NCBI GenBank assembly: GCA_001002285.1
Contig: LCLX01000004.1
Span: 10,079-74,078 of the forward strand
Source: Microgenomates group bacterium GW2011_GWC1_46_15
GTDB taxonomy: Bacteria; Patescibacteria; Microgenomatia; UBA1400; UBA12028
DNA length: 64,000 nucleotides
Direction: 5' to 3'
Part shown: positions 1 through 8,166 of the stretch, piece after piece
Position numbering within the stretch: the first letter of the stretch is position 1
Layout: each line of letters starts with the position of its first letter
Made by a program: the position numbers and the translations under genes
Notes under the pieces: model-generated
Database searches by the model: none
Told to the model about the DNA's origin: nothing
The model's input: the letters and a program-made list of their open reading frames with translations, nothing else

Positions 1-476
1 TCACCTTTTTTGTGGAACGCATCTTTAATCACGTCTTTGAGCACGGCAAGGTCAAGTCCGAGGAGCGCGCACGAAGCGCCAAGAGCAACCATATTTTCCG
101 CAAGACTGGAACCAGTGGTTTCGAGCGAAATCGCATGCATGGGCAAATCAAAAATCGTACTTGAAAGCGCATATTTTTCCCAGTTCAGTTTAGTATTTTT
201 TTTATCAACGATAATCACCGTTTTTTTGGTGAACTCATCCAGGTGGAGCGCGATAGCATCTTCATTGAGCGCGACCATCACATCAAGAAGTTTTTGCTGG
301 CAGCTTACGGGATTTGTTGAGGCGCTGACCTGCATGGTGTTGTGCCCGCCACGGATCAGCGAAGGGTACTCCCCGTACGCGAAACTCCAGAGGCCGTGCC
401 GGATACACGTTTTCGCGAAAATCGTACCGGTTACGGCGATTCCTTCACCCGCTTGTCCTGCAACTTTCCAGTTCAT
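1..476 (-). CDS. korA: 2-oxoacid:ferredoxin oxidoreductase, alpha subunit (N-terminal part)
   Basis: The gene runs off the left edge; about 158 N-terminal residues are visible, starting at ATG 476. They match the gamma-type domain at the front of fused KorA/PorA subunits: a glycine-rich GQAGEGI motif near residue 7, then the family signature YGEYPSLIRGGHN around residues 36-48. In this family the enzyme decarboxylates a 2-oxoacid and makes an acyl-CoA plus reduced ferredoxin in the cytoplasm. The next gene upstream on the same strand is an ADP-forming acyl-CoA ligase, which would turn the acyl-CoA into acid plus ATP; the pairing suggests fermentative energy conservation. A TACCAT hexamer lies 6 nt before the ATG, so the mRNA may be leaderless. 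Which oxoacid is used (pyruvate or 2-oxoglutarate) cannot be told from this fragment. Confidence 0.85.
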   Translation of the reverse strand, partial: MNWKVAGQAGEGIAVTGTIFAKTCIRHGLWSFAYGEYPSLIRGGHNTMQVSASTNPVSCQQKLLDVMVALNEDAIALHLDEFTKKTVIIVDKKNTKLNWEKYALSSTIFDLPMHAISLETTGSSLAENMVALGASCALLGLDLAVLKDVIKDAFHKKG

Positions 477-489
477 ATGTGTATGGTAT

Positions 490-643
490 AGGAGTTACGC
501 ACATCAACACAAGCAGGATGTTGCGCAGTCCAGAGGGGCTGTGAGCCGCCGACAAAATAATGGGAGGAATGTCCTCTCTCTTCTTGAGGCGGCGAGCGCA
601 ATCCCGCCCCTAGCGGGATGTCCCGATGGGCTGCGTAACTCCT
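490..643 (-). ncRNA. Candidate structured RNA closed by a 12-bp terminal stem
   Basis: Between korA and the acyl-CoA ligase, 490-501 and 632-643 are perfect 12-bp inverted repeats (AGGAGTTACGCA and its complement). Inside are further helices: 601-607 with 613-619 (ATCCCGC), 545-550 with 588-593 (GCCGCC) enclosing the hairpin 564-568/572-576, and 505-509 with 519-523. Together they form a multi-branched fold of about 154 nt. On the minus strand a promoter-like pair, TTGTTG at 669-674 and TAACAT at 646-651 with a 17-nt spacer, would start transcription within a few nt of the closing stem. There is no U-run after the stem, so it may be a 5' leader of korA rather than a free RNA. I recognise no known RNA family, and either strand could fold. 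A small mobile repeat with terminal inverted repeats is the main alternative. Confidence 0.45.
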
Positions 644-648
644 GCATG

Positions 649-2649
649 TTATCCTCGTTTCATGTCGGCAACAATGGCGCCGTTTTCCGTAATAAATAAT
701 GGGTTGATTTCAAGCTCGGTAAGTTTGTTTGTTTCTAGCGCGCAGTGTTGAAGTGTATTAATCGTTTCAACGAGCGCATGTGTTTGTTCTTTGGTGAGAA
801 GCGATGCGAGTTTTGTTTGCGAAAGTGTGTAGGCAATCACCGTTTTTTGCGCGGGAAGGAAAAAATACCTACGGTCGGCGAGTGTATCACTCAAGCTTCC
901 TCCTAGACCAACCGCGCAGTACCATCCAAACTGCGGATCACGGATCATACCCACAAGCGCCTCGTGCGCGTTTGTGATTGTTTCTTGAAACACAACGGGA
1001 GCGTTCCACTGTTTGAGATGGTTATACGCGACGCGCGCGTACCCAAGATCGTGAATATCCGCGATGACCGCCCCAAGTTTTGCTTTGTGTTTGAGTGCAA
1101 GATCGGTTGTTTTTGCAACGAGGGGAAAAGAAAGGGTTTCAAGTTCGGAAAAATCTTTTTCATCAGAAATAAGAACTTGTTTGGGAAAACGCAGACCGTA
1201 CGATTCCAACACAGTTTGAAGATCAGAAAATGTTTCAGGATACGTGTGTGTGGTTTTTGTTGGTTGTGCGGATGATGAAAGAGATAAAACGGCATATGGC
1301 AGTGTTTTTTCCATGTTTCGTTGTGCCTGGACAAGCGCTTTCATCGTTTCAACAACTTCGTTTGGATACTCGGTCACAACAACACCCGCGTTCCGGAGTT
1401 TTTCCCTGTATGGTTCAAGTTGATCGCCGCCGGTGAGGCACGCGATCACCAACCGTTTCCCCCGGGGTTTCATCAACACCTTTGTTATGCCATCCATATC
1501 TGTAATTGACTGCTGAGTCACAATGCACGCGAGCGCGTCAATATTGAGATCGTGTGAGAGGATGGTGAGCGCTTGGTCAAACATTTCGGGTGTTGCATCG
1601 CCAAGTAAATCAAGTGGGTTGGCTAGGCGGAGTGTCGGAAACTGTTCGGTAAGCGTGCTGGCTGTTTTTGATGAAAGAGATACGAGAGGCACTTCTGCCT
1701 GAACCGCTTCGTCAACGAGAACAACCGATGGGCCGCCTGCATTTGTAACAACCATAAGATGTTCGGGAAGAAACGCTGATTTTGCAGACGCGATGCTTGC
1801 GCGGACGAGCTGTTCGAACGTTTCGACCATCACAATACCTGCCTGTTGTGCCGCATCGCGCAAAAGCGCTTGGGGGGTCGCAAGCGCCGCGGTGTGGGAA
1901 ACGGCCGCAGAAATTCCACATTCAGTTGTTCCGCCTTTGAGCAAAAAGATAGGTTTTGATTTCACAATACGCGATGCCAGCGAAAGCAACACTGGAATAT
2001 TGCGGAACGACTCCATGTAGAGCACAATCACGCGCGTATGATGGTCTTTGGCTGCGTGTTCAAGCAAGGAAAGCTCGTCTATGCCCGCCCGATTTCCTAA
2101 ACTCACCGCAAACGATACTCCAGTTTTTGCGGATGCATACGCTTGAAATAACGCACTGAGCATTGCCCCAGACTGGCTGATTACCGCGATAGGGCCTGGA
2201 GTGACATCGTCTGCGCCAAAACTCGCGTAGATATTGTCAAACGGAGCGATGTATCCCATCGTGTTTGGCCCAAGTAAAAGAATGTTCGCTTGTGAAAGTT
2301 TTTGAGTGATCCGGTCTTGCACCTCTTTTCCATTTTTACCGTTTTCCGCGAATCCGGAAGTAATAATAATCACTGCTTTGACATGTGTTTGGATGCACTC
2401 GTCCACGATAGACTCAACGACAGTGGATGGAACTGCGATGATCGCAATATCAGCAGGATGCGGGAGTTCTTTAAGAGAGACAAACGTGCGAAGCCCCAAC
2501 AGTGTTGACGCGTGCGGATTAATGGGAAACAACTCGAGATCGGAGTTTTTTTGCAGGCTTTTAAGAATGTGATGTCCAACTTTTTTTTGATCGCGCGAGG
2601 CGCCAATCACCGCAATACTGCGGCACTGGAATAGGGCAGAAATATCCAT
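649..2649 (-). CDS. Acetate/acyl-CoA ligase (ADP-forming), fused alpha-beta
   Basis: 666 residues. ADP-forming acyl-CoA ligases convert acyl-CoA, ADP and phosphate to acid, CoA and ATP. The order seen is a CoA-binding Rossmann domain at the N-terminus (SIAVIGASRDQKKVG), two succinyl-CoA-ligase-like domains with the phospho-histidine motif SHTAAL near residue 255, and a C-terminal ATP-grasp domain ending ELEINPLF...VADM. Alpha and beta parts are in one chain, the usual bacterial fusion. Start ATG 2649 is chosen because TACACT at 2656-2661 sits 6 nt upstream (leaderless pattern) and the CoA domain begins right there; the open frame continues upstream but would overlap the divergent gene. The neighbour korA would supply acyl-CoA. 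Acetate versus another acid is not resolved. Confidence 0.9.
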   Translation of the reverse strand: MDISALFQCRSIAVIGASRDQKKVGHHILKSLQKNSDLELFPINPHASTLLGLRTFVSLKELPHPADIAIIAVPSTVVESIVDECIQTHVKAVIIITSGFAENGKNGKEVQDRITQKLSQANILLLGPNTMGYIAPFDNIYASFGADDVTPGPIAVISQSGAMLSALFQAYASAKTGVSFAVSLGNRAGIDELSLLEHAAKDHHTRVIVLYMESFRNIPVLLSLASRIVKSKPIFLLKGGTTECGISAAVSHTAALATPQALLRDAAQQAGIVMVETFEQLVRASIASAKSAFLPEHLMVVTNAGGPSVVLVDEAVQAEVPLVSLSSKTASTLTEQFPTLRLANPLDLLGDATPEMFDQALTILSHDLNIDALACIVTQQSITDMDGITKVLMKPRGKRLVIACLTGGDQLEPYREKLRNAGVVVTEYPNEVVETMKALVQAQRNMEKTLPYAVLSLSSSAQPTKTTHTYPETFSDLQTVLESYGLRFPKQVLISDEKDFSELETLSFPLVAKTTDLALKHKAKLGAVIADIHDLGYARVAYNHLKQWNAPVVFQETITNAHEALVGMIRDPQFGWYCAVGLGGSLSDTLADRRYFFLPAQKTVIAYTLSQTKLASLLTKEQTHALVETINTLQHCALETNKLTELEINPLFITENGAIVADMKRG

Positions 2650-2655
2650 ACACCC

Positions 2656-2661
2656 AGTGTA
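2656..2661 (-). promoter_or_regulatory. -10 box of the acyl-CoA ligase gene (leaderless type)
   Basis: TACACT on the minus strand, 6 nt before ATG 2649. This spacing puts the predicted transcription start at or next to the start codon. Confidence 0.5.
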
Positions 2662-2688
2662 CCATGTGAAGATGATATGATGAGGTGT

Positions 2689-3864
2689 ATGAAGTATGTG
2701 GCCCGCCTCCAAATTTCCAGATATGTGTATGTGTTTATCGCAGCACTTCTCATTGTTCTTCCAGTGAGTGGTTATGTGATGCAGTGGACGGGGCAAAAAT
2801 TGACGGCACTTCGTACGCGTGAAACAGAACTTCATGCAACGCTTTCTCAAACTCAAGAAGAACTCGATCGTCTAAAGAGTGAAGATCCGCGTAAAACTAA
2901 CCAAGTTCTAAAACAGGAAATTCTTGACCTTAAAAAAACGTTTGTGGCGGCGATTAATGTATATGAGGATTTAGTCAAACTGCGTGAGAGCACACCAAAA
3001 ACGAGTGCGCTAGATAGTCTTTTTGCTTCGGCGTTGACATATTTGGCAAAAGAAAACGTTGCTTCCGCGGACGCAACACTGAAAAAATTAGCGGATGGAA
3101 TAAAAACGGAAACGACAAAACTCGCCGTGGCGGTGGTGATTCCAGCAAATGTTCCTGAAAGCAATGCTCCACCAAGCTCCGGGTATAAACGGCAGAAAGT
3201 TGTTGTGGATGGCACCGGTTTTTTGGTTGATATTGTTGCCGCTGATCTTAACAGTACAAAAGTCATTATTGATACGGCATCTGACAACACGTGCGCGAAT
3301 AACTGTCCGGTACTGCCACTCGCGGAGTACGCGGCACGAAGCGGCGCGTATGCCGGCATTAATGGCACCTACTTCTGCCCAGAAACATATCCAACCTGCG
3401 CGGACAAAAAAAACTCGTTTGACGTGCTCGTGATGAATAAAAATAAAGTGTACTTTAACTCAGATAATAATGTGTACAGCACCGTGCCGGCCGTTGTTTT
3501 TTCTGGAAACTCGATGCGATTGTATGCACAATCTCTACAATGGGGGCGTGATACCGGTGTTGACGCGGTTATTGCCAACCGTCCCCTTTTGGTCCAGGAC
3601 GGGAACGTGATGTTCGGTGGAAACGATGATGCAAAAGAATCGCTTCGGGGGAACCGGAGTTTTGTAGGTGGAAGCGGAAACATGGGATACATCGGAGTTG
3701 TTCACGGGGCGACGGTTGCCGAATCCGCAAAGACGCTACAGGCGTTGGGAATCCGAAATGCAATTAACTTAGATAGTGGTGGGTCTACTGCGTTGTGGGC
3801 TGGCGGATACAAAGCTGGTCCGGGAAGAAACTTGCCGAATGTTGTGTTGTTTATACGGAAGTAG
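2689..3864 (+). CDS. Membrane-anchored phosphodiester glycosidase (NAGPA/DUF2233 family)
   Basis: 391 residues from ATG 2689. There is one N-terminal membrane segment (about residues 9-30), a coiled-coil stretch (about 35-75), a linker, and a C-terminal domain of the phosphodiester glycosidase family from about residue 165, with the family pattern GGSGNMGYIGV and NLDSGGSTAL near the end. Cysteines in CANNC and CPETYPTC suggest an extracytoplasmic, disulfide-bonded fold. Family members act on sugar phosphodiesters of surface polymers; the substrate here is unknown. The start is set at 2689 because TATGAT (2676-2681) lies 7 nt upstream; ATG 2677 overlaps that box and would add four residues. 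The gene diverges from the acyl-CoA ligase with under 40 bp between starts. Confidence 0.8.
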   Translation: MKYVARLQISRYVYVFIAALLIVLPVSGYVMQWTGQKLTALRTRETELHATLSQTQEELDRLKSEDPRKTNQVLKQEILDLKKTFVAAINVYEDLVKLRESTPKTSALDSLFASALTYLAKENVASADATLKKLADGIKTETTKLAVAVVIPANVPESNAPPSSGYKRQKVVVDGTGFLVDIVAADLNSTKVIIDTASDNTCANNCPVLPLAEYAARSGAYAGINGTYFCPETYPTCADKKNSFDVLVMNKNKVYFNSDNNVYSTVPAVVFSGNSMRLYAQSLQWGRDTGVDAVIANRPLLVQDGNVMFGGNDDAKESLRGNRSFVGGSGNMGYIGVVHGATVAESAKTLQALGIRNAINLDSGGSTALWAGGYKAGPGRNLPNVVLFIRK

Positions 3865-3877
3865 TGAAGAGTCAAAA

Positions 3878-5098
3878 TTAACGGTCGAAAGAAAATAGAA
3901 TATCGGGAAACGCTTGGGTAAAAGAAACAACATCTTTTTTCACGTCTTTTCCCTTCATTGATTGATCCATGAGTTTTGCGACCGTTTGCATGTCTTTTTC
4001 CTTCATTCCCCGCCTGGTAAGTTCTTGTGTTCCAATGCGGATAAAAAGCCGGTGCCCCAAAACATTGTCAAAATTTGTGGAGATGTTGTTTTGTAAAAGG
4101 TGTTTATACAAGAGGAGCCGCTCTCCTTTATCATCAATGAATATGTGTGCCTGATGGTTTTCAGAATATCTTCCCGTGTTGGACTTGCGGACATTATATC
4201 CAAGTTTTACGAATGCTTCCGCAATGGCGTTTGAGTTTTTAATGACCTGTTCTGCATACTCTTTTCCAAATGCTTCGAGTTCAAGCAAAGTAATCGCTAA
4301 CATAATCATGTGATGGGTGTGTGGGCTCGAATATAAACATCCATTAATGATTTTGTTTGCCTTATCAGCAAGTTCTTGATCGCAGAATGCAATCATCCCT
4401 TTTTGTGGCCCTGGCAATGTTTTATGCGTATTTGCGCACACAACGCTTGCGCCTTCTTTTAATGGAGCTTGGAACTGTTGGCCCATAATAAGGCCCATTG
4501 TGTGACTTGCATCATAAATAATAAGCGCCTTTGGCCCCACCGCCTCGCGCAATTCTCGCAGGTTATGTGGATTAATATAGTATGAAACATCAAGATAAAT
4601 TGCTTTCGCTTTTGTTTTTCGGAATGTTTTTGCAGTTTCTTGAACATCAAATCGCAAGTGTTCAAGATCATACGAAACAAACGCGTGTTTTCTTCCCACT
4701 CTTGCCAAGATTCCTTCGGTGGCAAAATGGCCACCGTGATCGTGATGAACGGTAAGAACAGTGTCCCCAGGTTCTGTGGTCGAAAGGATGGCGCACATCA
4801 TTGCGTGCACGCCGGACAAACAATGTAAATTAACAGCAACTGCTCCCAACATGCGCTTCGCCGCTTCTTCACCTTTTTCAATGAGCGCATGTGTGGAAGG
4901 AAGTCCCAACGCGGTAAACACGCCAAAATCTGCGACATTGTCTTTGCTTGCACCAAAATAATATCGTTCAGAAAGTTTTGTTCCTAGAAATTGGCTTGCT
5001 GTATGCGAAAGCTGTGCCTCATTTGCCGTGAGATGTAAAAACTCGGCATTCCGATGTTCTTCTTCATGAATCGCTTTGATATATGAAGAAATATCCAT
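3878..5098 (-). CDS. Divergent serine hydroxymethyltransferase-like PLP enzyme
   Basis: 406 residues, fold-type I PLP enzyme closest to SHMT. Conserved landmarks: the PLP lysine in THKTLPGP (K226), D196 and H199 in YDASHTMGL, and the carboxylate-binding arginine in IRIGTQELTRRG (R354). The usual SHMT blocks YYGGCE and PHSGSQAN are replaced by YYFGAS and CLSGVHAM, so cofactor or substrate use may differ from serine/glycine/tetrahydrofolate. It starts 1 nt after the stop of ahcY, with AAGGA ahead of ATG 5098, so the two are co-transcribed and probably coupled. A true GlyA is possible, but a SHMT-like aldolase or transaldolase is also possible. Confidence 0.75.
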   Translation of the reverse strand: MDISSYIKAIHEEEHRNAEFLHLTANEAQLSHTASQFLGTKLSERYYFGASKDNVADFGVFTALGLPSTHALIEKGEEAAKRMLGAVAVNLHCLSGVHAMMCAILSTTEPGDTVLTVHHDHGGHFATEGILARVGRKHAFVSYDLEHLRFDVQETAKTFRKTKAKAIYLDVSYYINPHNLRELREAVGPKALIIYDASHTMGLIMGQQFQAPLKEGASVVCANTHKTLPGPQKGMIAFCDQELADKANKIINGCLYSSPHTHHMIMLAITLLELEAFGKEYAEQVIKNSNAIAEAFVKLGYNVRKSNTGRYSENHQAHIFIDDKGERLLLYKHLLQNNISTNFDNVLGHRLFIRIGTQELTRRGMKEKDMQTVAKLMDQSMKGKDVKKDVVSFTQAFPDILFSFDR

Positions 5099-5099
5099 G

Positions 5100-6365
5100 T
5101 TACGTTCCTTCTTGCCAACTTGAAAGGTAGTTCTTCTGCTCTTTTGTTAACACATCGAGTCCCGCACCAACCGCTTTCAGCTTGAGCCGTGCAATTTCTT
5201 TATCCATATCCTCGGGAATCCGGTAGACCTGCACATTGAGTTTCCCTTTGTTTTTTGCAAAGAACTCAGCCGCGAGTGCTTGGTTGGCAAACGACATATC
5301 CATCACTTCGGCGGGATGTCCTTCGGCCGCGACCAAGTTGATCAACCGGCCCTCACCGAGCACAAACAACTTTTTGCCGTTTTTGAGCGTAAACTCTTCG
5401 ACAAAGTTCCGCACAACACGGCGGGATTTTGCGGCTTTTTCTAACGCATCAAGTTCAAGTTCGACATTAAAGTGGCCGGAGTTTGAAATCATTGCGCCGT
5501 CTTTCATCCTCTGCATATTTTTGAATGAAATAACATGTTTGTTTCCGGTCACCGTCACAAACAAGTCCCCGATTTTGGCTGCGTCTTGAATCTTCATAAC
5601 TTGGAAACCATCCATCACCGCTTCAAGCGCACGCACTGGATCAACTTCAACAACCACAACTTTTGCGCCCATACCACTTGCGCGCATCGCAAGTCCGTGT
5701 CCGCACCAGCCGTACCCGCTAATGACAATGATTTTTCCCGCTAATAAAATATTTGTCGCGCGGATAATACCATCAAGCGTAGACTGTCCCGTGCCATACC
5801 GGTTATCAAACAAGTGTTTTGTATCACTATCATTCACCGCGAGCACCGGGATTTTGAGCGCGCCATCTTTTTGCATTGCTTTCAACCGGATCACACCGGT
5901 TGTCGTTTCTTCACTGGAACCAATAAGCTCTTTAAGCTGGCCTTTGCGTTCTTTATGCAGAAGCGACACGAGATCCGCGCCGTCATCCATCGTAATGTTG
6001 GGATGTGTGTCGAGCACCGCGTTCATGTGTTTATAGTACGTTTTTGTATCTTCGCCTTTAATTGCATACGTAGGAATATCGAAATCTTTTACGAGCGACG
6101 CGGCAACATCGTCTTGTGTGGAAAGCGGGTTGCTCGCACACAGTGAAACTTTTGCGCCGCCAGCCTTTAGCGCGATCATCAAGTTTGCAGTTGAGTCAGT
6201 GACGTGCAAACACGCGGCAAGCGTCAGGCCCTTCAACGGTTTTTCTTTTTCAAATCTTTTTTGCAAAAGTTGAAGCACGGGCATCGATGTTTTTGCCCAC
6301 TCAATACGCAGCTTTCCTTGTTTAGCAAGCGCAAGGTCTTTTACATCGTACAATACGTTTGGCAT
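5100..6365 (-). CDS. ahcY: Adenosylhomocysteinase
   Basis: 421 residues, the common length. It cleaves S-adenosylhomocysteine to adenosine and homocysteine in the cytoplasm, relieving product inhibition of methyltransferases. Visible are the substrate-domain motif DNRYGTGQSTLDGI (about 192-205) and the NAD-binding Rossmann motif SGYGWCGHGLA with the following acidic VVEVDP. AAAGGAG precedes ATG 6365 at a good distance. It lies between a PfkB kinase resembling adenosine kinase (24 nt upstream) and the SHMT-like gene (1 nt downstream). The group would recycle both products of SAH hydrolysis: adenosine to AMP, and homocysteine toward one-carbon metabolism. No methionine synthase is in the window. 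Confidence 0.95.
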   Translation of the reverse strand: MPNVLYDVKDLALAKQGKLRIEWAKTSMPVLQLLQKRFEKEKPLKGLTLAACLHVTDSTANLMIALKAGGAKVSLCASNPLSTQDDVAASLVKDFDIPTYAIKGEDTKTYYKHMNAVLDTHPNITMDDGADLVSLLHKERKGQLKELIGSSEETTTGVIRLKAMQKDGALKIPVLAVNDSDTKHLFDNRYGTGQSTLDGIIRATNILLAGKIIVISGYGWCGHGLAMRASGMGAKVVVVEVDPVRALEAVMDGFQVMKIQDAAKIGDLFVTVTGNKHVISFKNMQRMKDGAMISNSGHFNVELELDALEKAAKSRRVVRNFVEEFTLKNGKKLFVLGEGRLINLVAAEGHPAEVMDMSFANQALAAEFFAKNKGKLNVQVYRIPEDMDKEIARLKLKAVGAGLDVLTKEQKNYLSSWQEGT

Positions 6366-6389
6366 AGCTTCTCCTTTATATGTGGTGTG

Positions 6390-7337
6390 TTAAGTAAGTG
6401 ACAACACCTGATTGTAGTTGTCTTTGTACCGTTTTTCAAATGCAGGTTTTGTAAACGAATGTGTGATCGTTCCATATTTTTCAACGGTGTATACGGCAGC
6501 AATAGATCCCATCTGCCCGCACGTTTGAAGATCAAACGTGCGCAAGTAGCCAGCAACAAATCCTCCACGATACGCATCACCCGCGCCGGTTGGATCAATC
6601 ACGGCCTTTGCCTTTGCCGGGGCAATTTTAATAGTTTTTCCATGTGACTCAACTCGTGAACCTTTGCTTCCCAGTGTTGTGATAACGATAGGAACCATTT
6701 TTAAAAGTTGCGCGCGCGAAATGTTTAACCGTTTTTCCGTGAGCGCGATTTCGTAGTCGTTGCCGATAAATATTTCCGCGTGTGTGATACCATCGCGTAA
6801 CTCATCAATCGGCAGTTCGCCGATTTGAAACGCGGGATCGTATAAATACCGCATTTTTTTTGCAACACACTGTTTGACGTAAGAAGCAAGTGCTAGCGGA
6901 GTATTTGATGCAATGACAACAAAATTCGCTTTTGGTAATAAAAGTGTGTGGGCGTACTTCATAGCGCCAAGGTAAAACGAACCGATTTGATTGTCTTCCA
7001 TGTCGGTTGTAACAAAGTAAGCGCCTGTATCGACATCTCGAAATGTGCGGATGCCAGAAGTATCTATTCCATTTTTCTTTAAAAAGGCCATATATTTTGT
7101 AAAATCTTTTCCTCCCGGGGCAATCAAAATGGGATCAAGGCCAAGCAACTTTGTTGTATACGCAACATTCCCGCCCGTTCCACCAAACTGTTTTTTTAAT
7201 GTGTTTACTAAAAAACCGAGAGAAAGCTGGTGGATTTTGTCCGGCATAATGCGGTCCACAAACTTGCCGGGGAAATTCATAATGTAATCGTATCCAAGAG
7301 TGCCCGTCACAATGGGAGAAAGTTTTGCGGTTGGCAT
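6390..7337 (-). CDS. PfkB-family carbohydrate/nucleoside kinase, adenosine-kinase-like
   Basis: 315 residues from ATG 7337. PfkB signatures are present: FGGTGGNVAYTTKLLG (about residues 43-58) and DPTGAGDAYRGGF (about 245-257) carrying the catalytic aspartate and anion hole. The position directly upstream of ahcY makes adenosine the likely substrate (adenosine + ATP to AMP + ADP); this is context inference, since PfkB enzymes also use ribose, fructose 6-phosphate and other nucleosides. The start is set at 7337 because TATGAT (7344-7349) lies 6 nt before it; the frame continues upstream to a TTG but lacks a ribosome site. Confidence 0.85.
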   Translation of the reverse strand: MPTAKLSPIVTGTLGYDYIMNFPGKFVDRIMPDKIHQLSLGFLVNTLKKQFGGTGGNVAYTTKLLGLDPILIAPGGKDFTKYMAFLKKNGIDTSGIRTFRDVDTGAYFVTTDMEDNQIGSFYLGAMKYAHTLLLPKANFVVIASNTPLALASYVKQCVAKKMRYLYDPAFQIGELPIDELRDGITHAEIFIGNDYEIALTEKRLNISRAQLLKMVPIVITTLGSKGSRVESHGKTIKIAPAKAKAVIDPTGAGDAYRGGFVAGYLRTFDLQTCGQMGSIAAVYTVEKYGTITHSFTKPAFEKRYKDNYNQVLSLT

Positions 7338-7343
7338 GGTGGC

Positions 7344-7349
7344 ATCATA
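7344..7349 (-). promoter_or_regulatory. -10 box of the PfkB kinase gene (leaderless type)
   Basis: TATGAT on the minus strand, 6 nt before ATG 7337, in the short gap after the ZIP transporter gene. It suggests the kinase-ahcY-SHMT run can be transcribed on its own. Confidence 0.5.
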
Positions 7350-7375
7350 ACATACCAGCAAAGCAGAAAAATAGA

Positions 7376-8101
7376 CTACATCACCAGTGTAAAGAGGTAG
7401 ACAAACAATACGCCAAACAACGTCATCAAAATTGTTTTAATAGACGAATCTTTGCTGTGTGCCTCCGGAAGAATGTCAGATGTTCCAAGGTATAACAGAA
7501 GGCCGGCAAAACTTCCAAGGTAAAGGAGCAAAAGTTGTTGTGGAAGATAAAAAAAGAGTGTCGAAACTGCTCCAACCAACGGCGCAGCGGCATCTAAAAT
7601 AATAAATTTGAATGCCTTTTTTGATGAGTTTCCGTGCAACAGCATAAGTGAGCCCGTATTTAAACCATCAGAAAAATCGTGCGCGATCACGGCAAGTCCA
7701 ACAAATACTCCAAGCGCGGGGGAAATCTGAAATCCTAGTCCAATCCCAACGCCGTCTAAAAAGGAGTGAAGTATTAACGCGACTGCGGATAACATACCAA
7801 CGGTTGGGTGGCGGTGTTTTTCATACGAACCTTCCTGCGCGTGGTGAATAAGGACGAGTTTTTCCAAAAGATGAAATACAAGAAATCCAATGACAAATGC
7901 GATCATTGGAATGCGGAAAGGCGTATTGGTTTTCTGCGCGAGATCAACCATTTCTGGAAAAAGATCAAACGCGACGACGGCAAGAATAACGCCGGCGGTA
8001 AATGCCAAAATCTTATGCAGTTTATCCTTATACCGGAGACTGATGAGTCCGCCAACAAGTGTTGATGCAAATGTGAGGAGTGCGAGCAAGAAAAACAACA
8101 T
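7376..8101 (-). CDS. ZIP-family divalent metal transporter
   Basis: 241 residues, strongly hydrophobic, about seven or eight membrane segments. ZIP family marks are the metal-site helices HSFLDGVGIG (about 112-121) and HDFSDGLNTG (about 141-150), where histidines and aspartates form the transport site, and a short histidine-containing loop (HHAQEGSYEKHRH) before them. The family takes up zinc, iron or manganese from outside. TACAAT lies 6 nt before ATG 8101, so the message is probably leaderless. The PfkB-ahcY-SHMT run follows on the same strand; a functional link, for instance zinc supply, is speculative. Confidence 0.85.
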   Translation of the reverse strand: MLFFLLALLTFASTLVGGLISLRYKDKLHKILAFTAGVILAVVAFDLFPEMVDLAQKTNTPFRIPMIAFVIGFLVFHLLEKLVLIHHAQEGSYEKHRHPTVGMLSAVALILHSFLDGVGIGLGFQISPALGVFVGLAVIAHDFSDGLNTGSLMLLHGNSSKKAFKFIILDAAAPLVGAVSTLFFYLPQQLLLLYLGSFAGLLLYLGTSDILPEAHSKDSSIKTILMTLFGVLFVYLFTLVM

Positions 8102-8107
8102 AAAAAG

Positions 8108-8113
8108 ATTGTA
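8108..8113 (-). promoter_or_regulatory. -10 box of the ZIP transporter gene (leaderless type)
   Basis: TACAAT on the minus strand ends 6 nt before ATG 8101, leaving no room for a ribosome binding site. Confidence 0.55.
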
Positions 8114-8166
8114 TCATCATGCCACTTGCAAAAAAAGAATAGAGTGTGAAACAATGTGCGGTATTC

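Noticed and set aside
10..699. 229-codon plus-strand open frame
   Set aside because: It is the complement of korA plus the palindromic RNA region; composition is not protein-like and korA motifs on the minus strand are clear.
2853..3368. 171-codon minus-strand open frame
   Set aside because: Opposite the coiled-coil and front part of the glycosidase gene; Ser/Ala-rich shadow composition.
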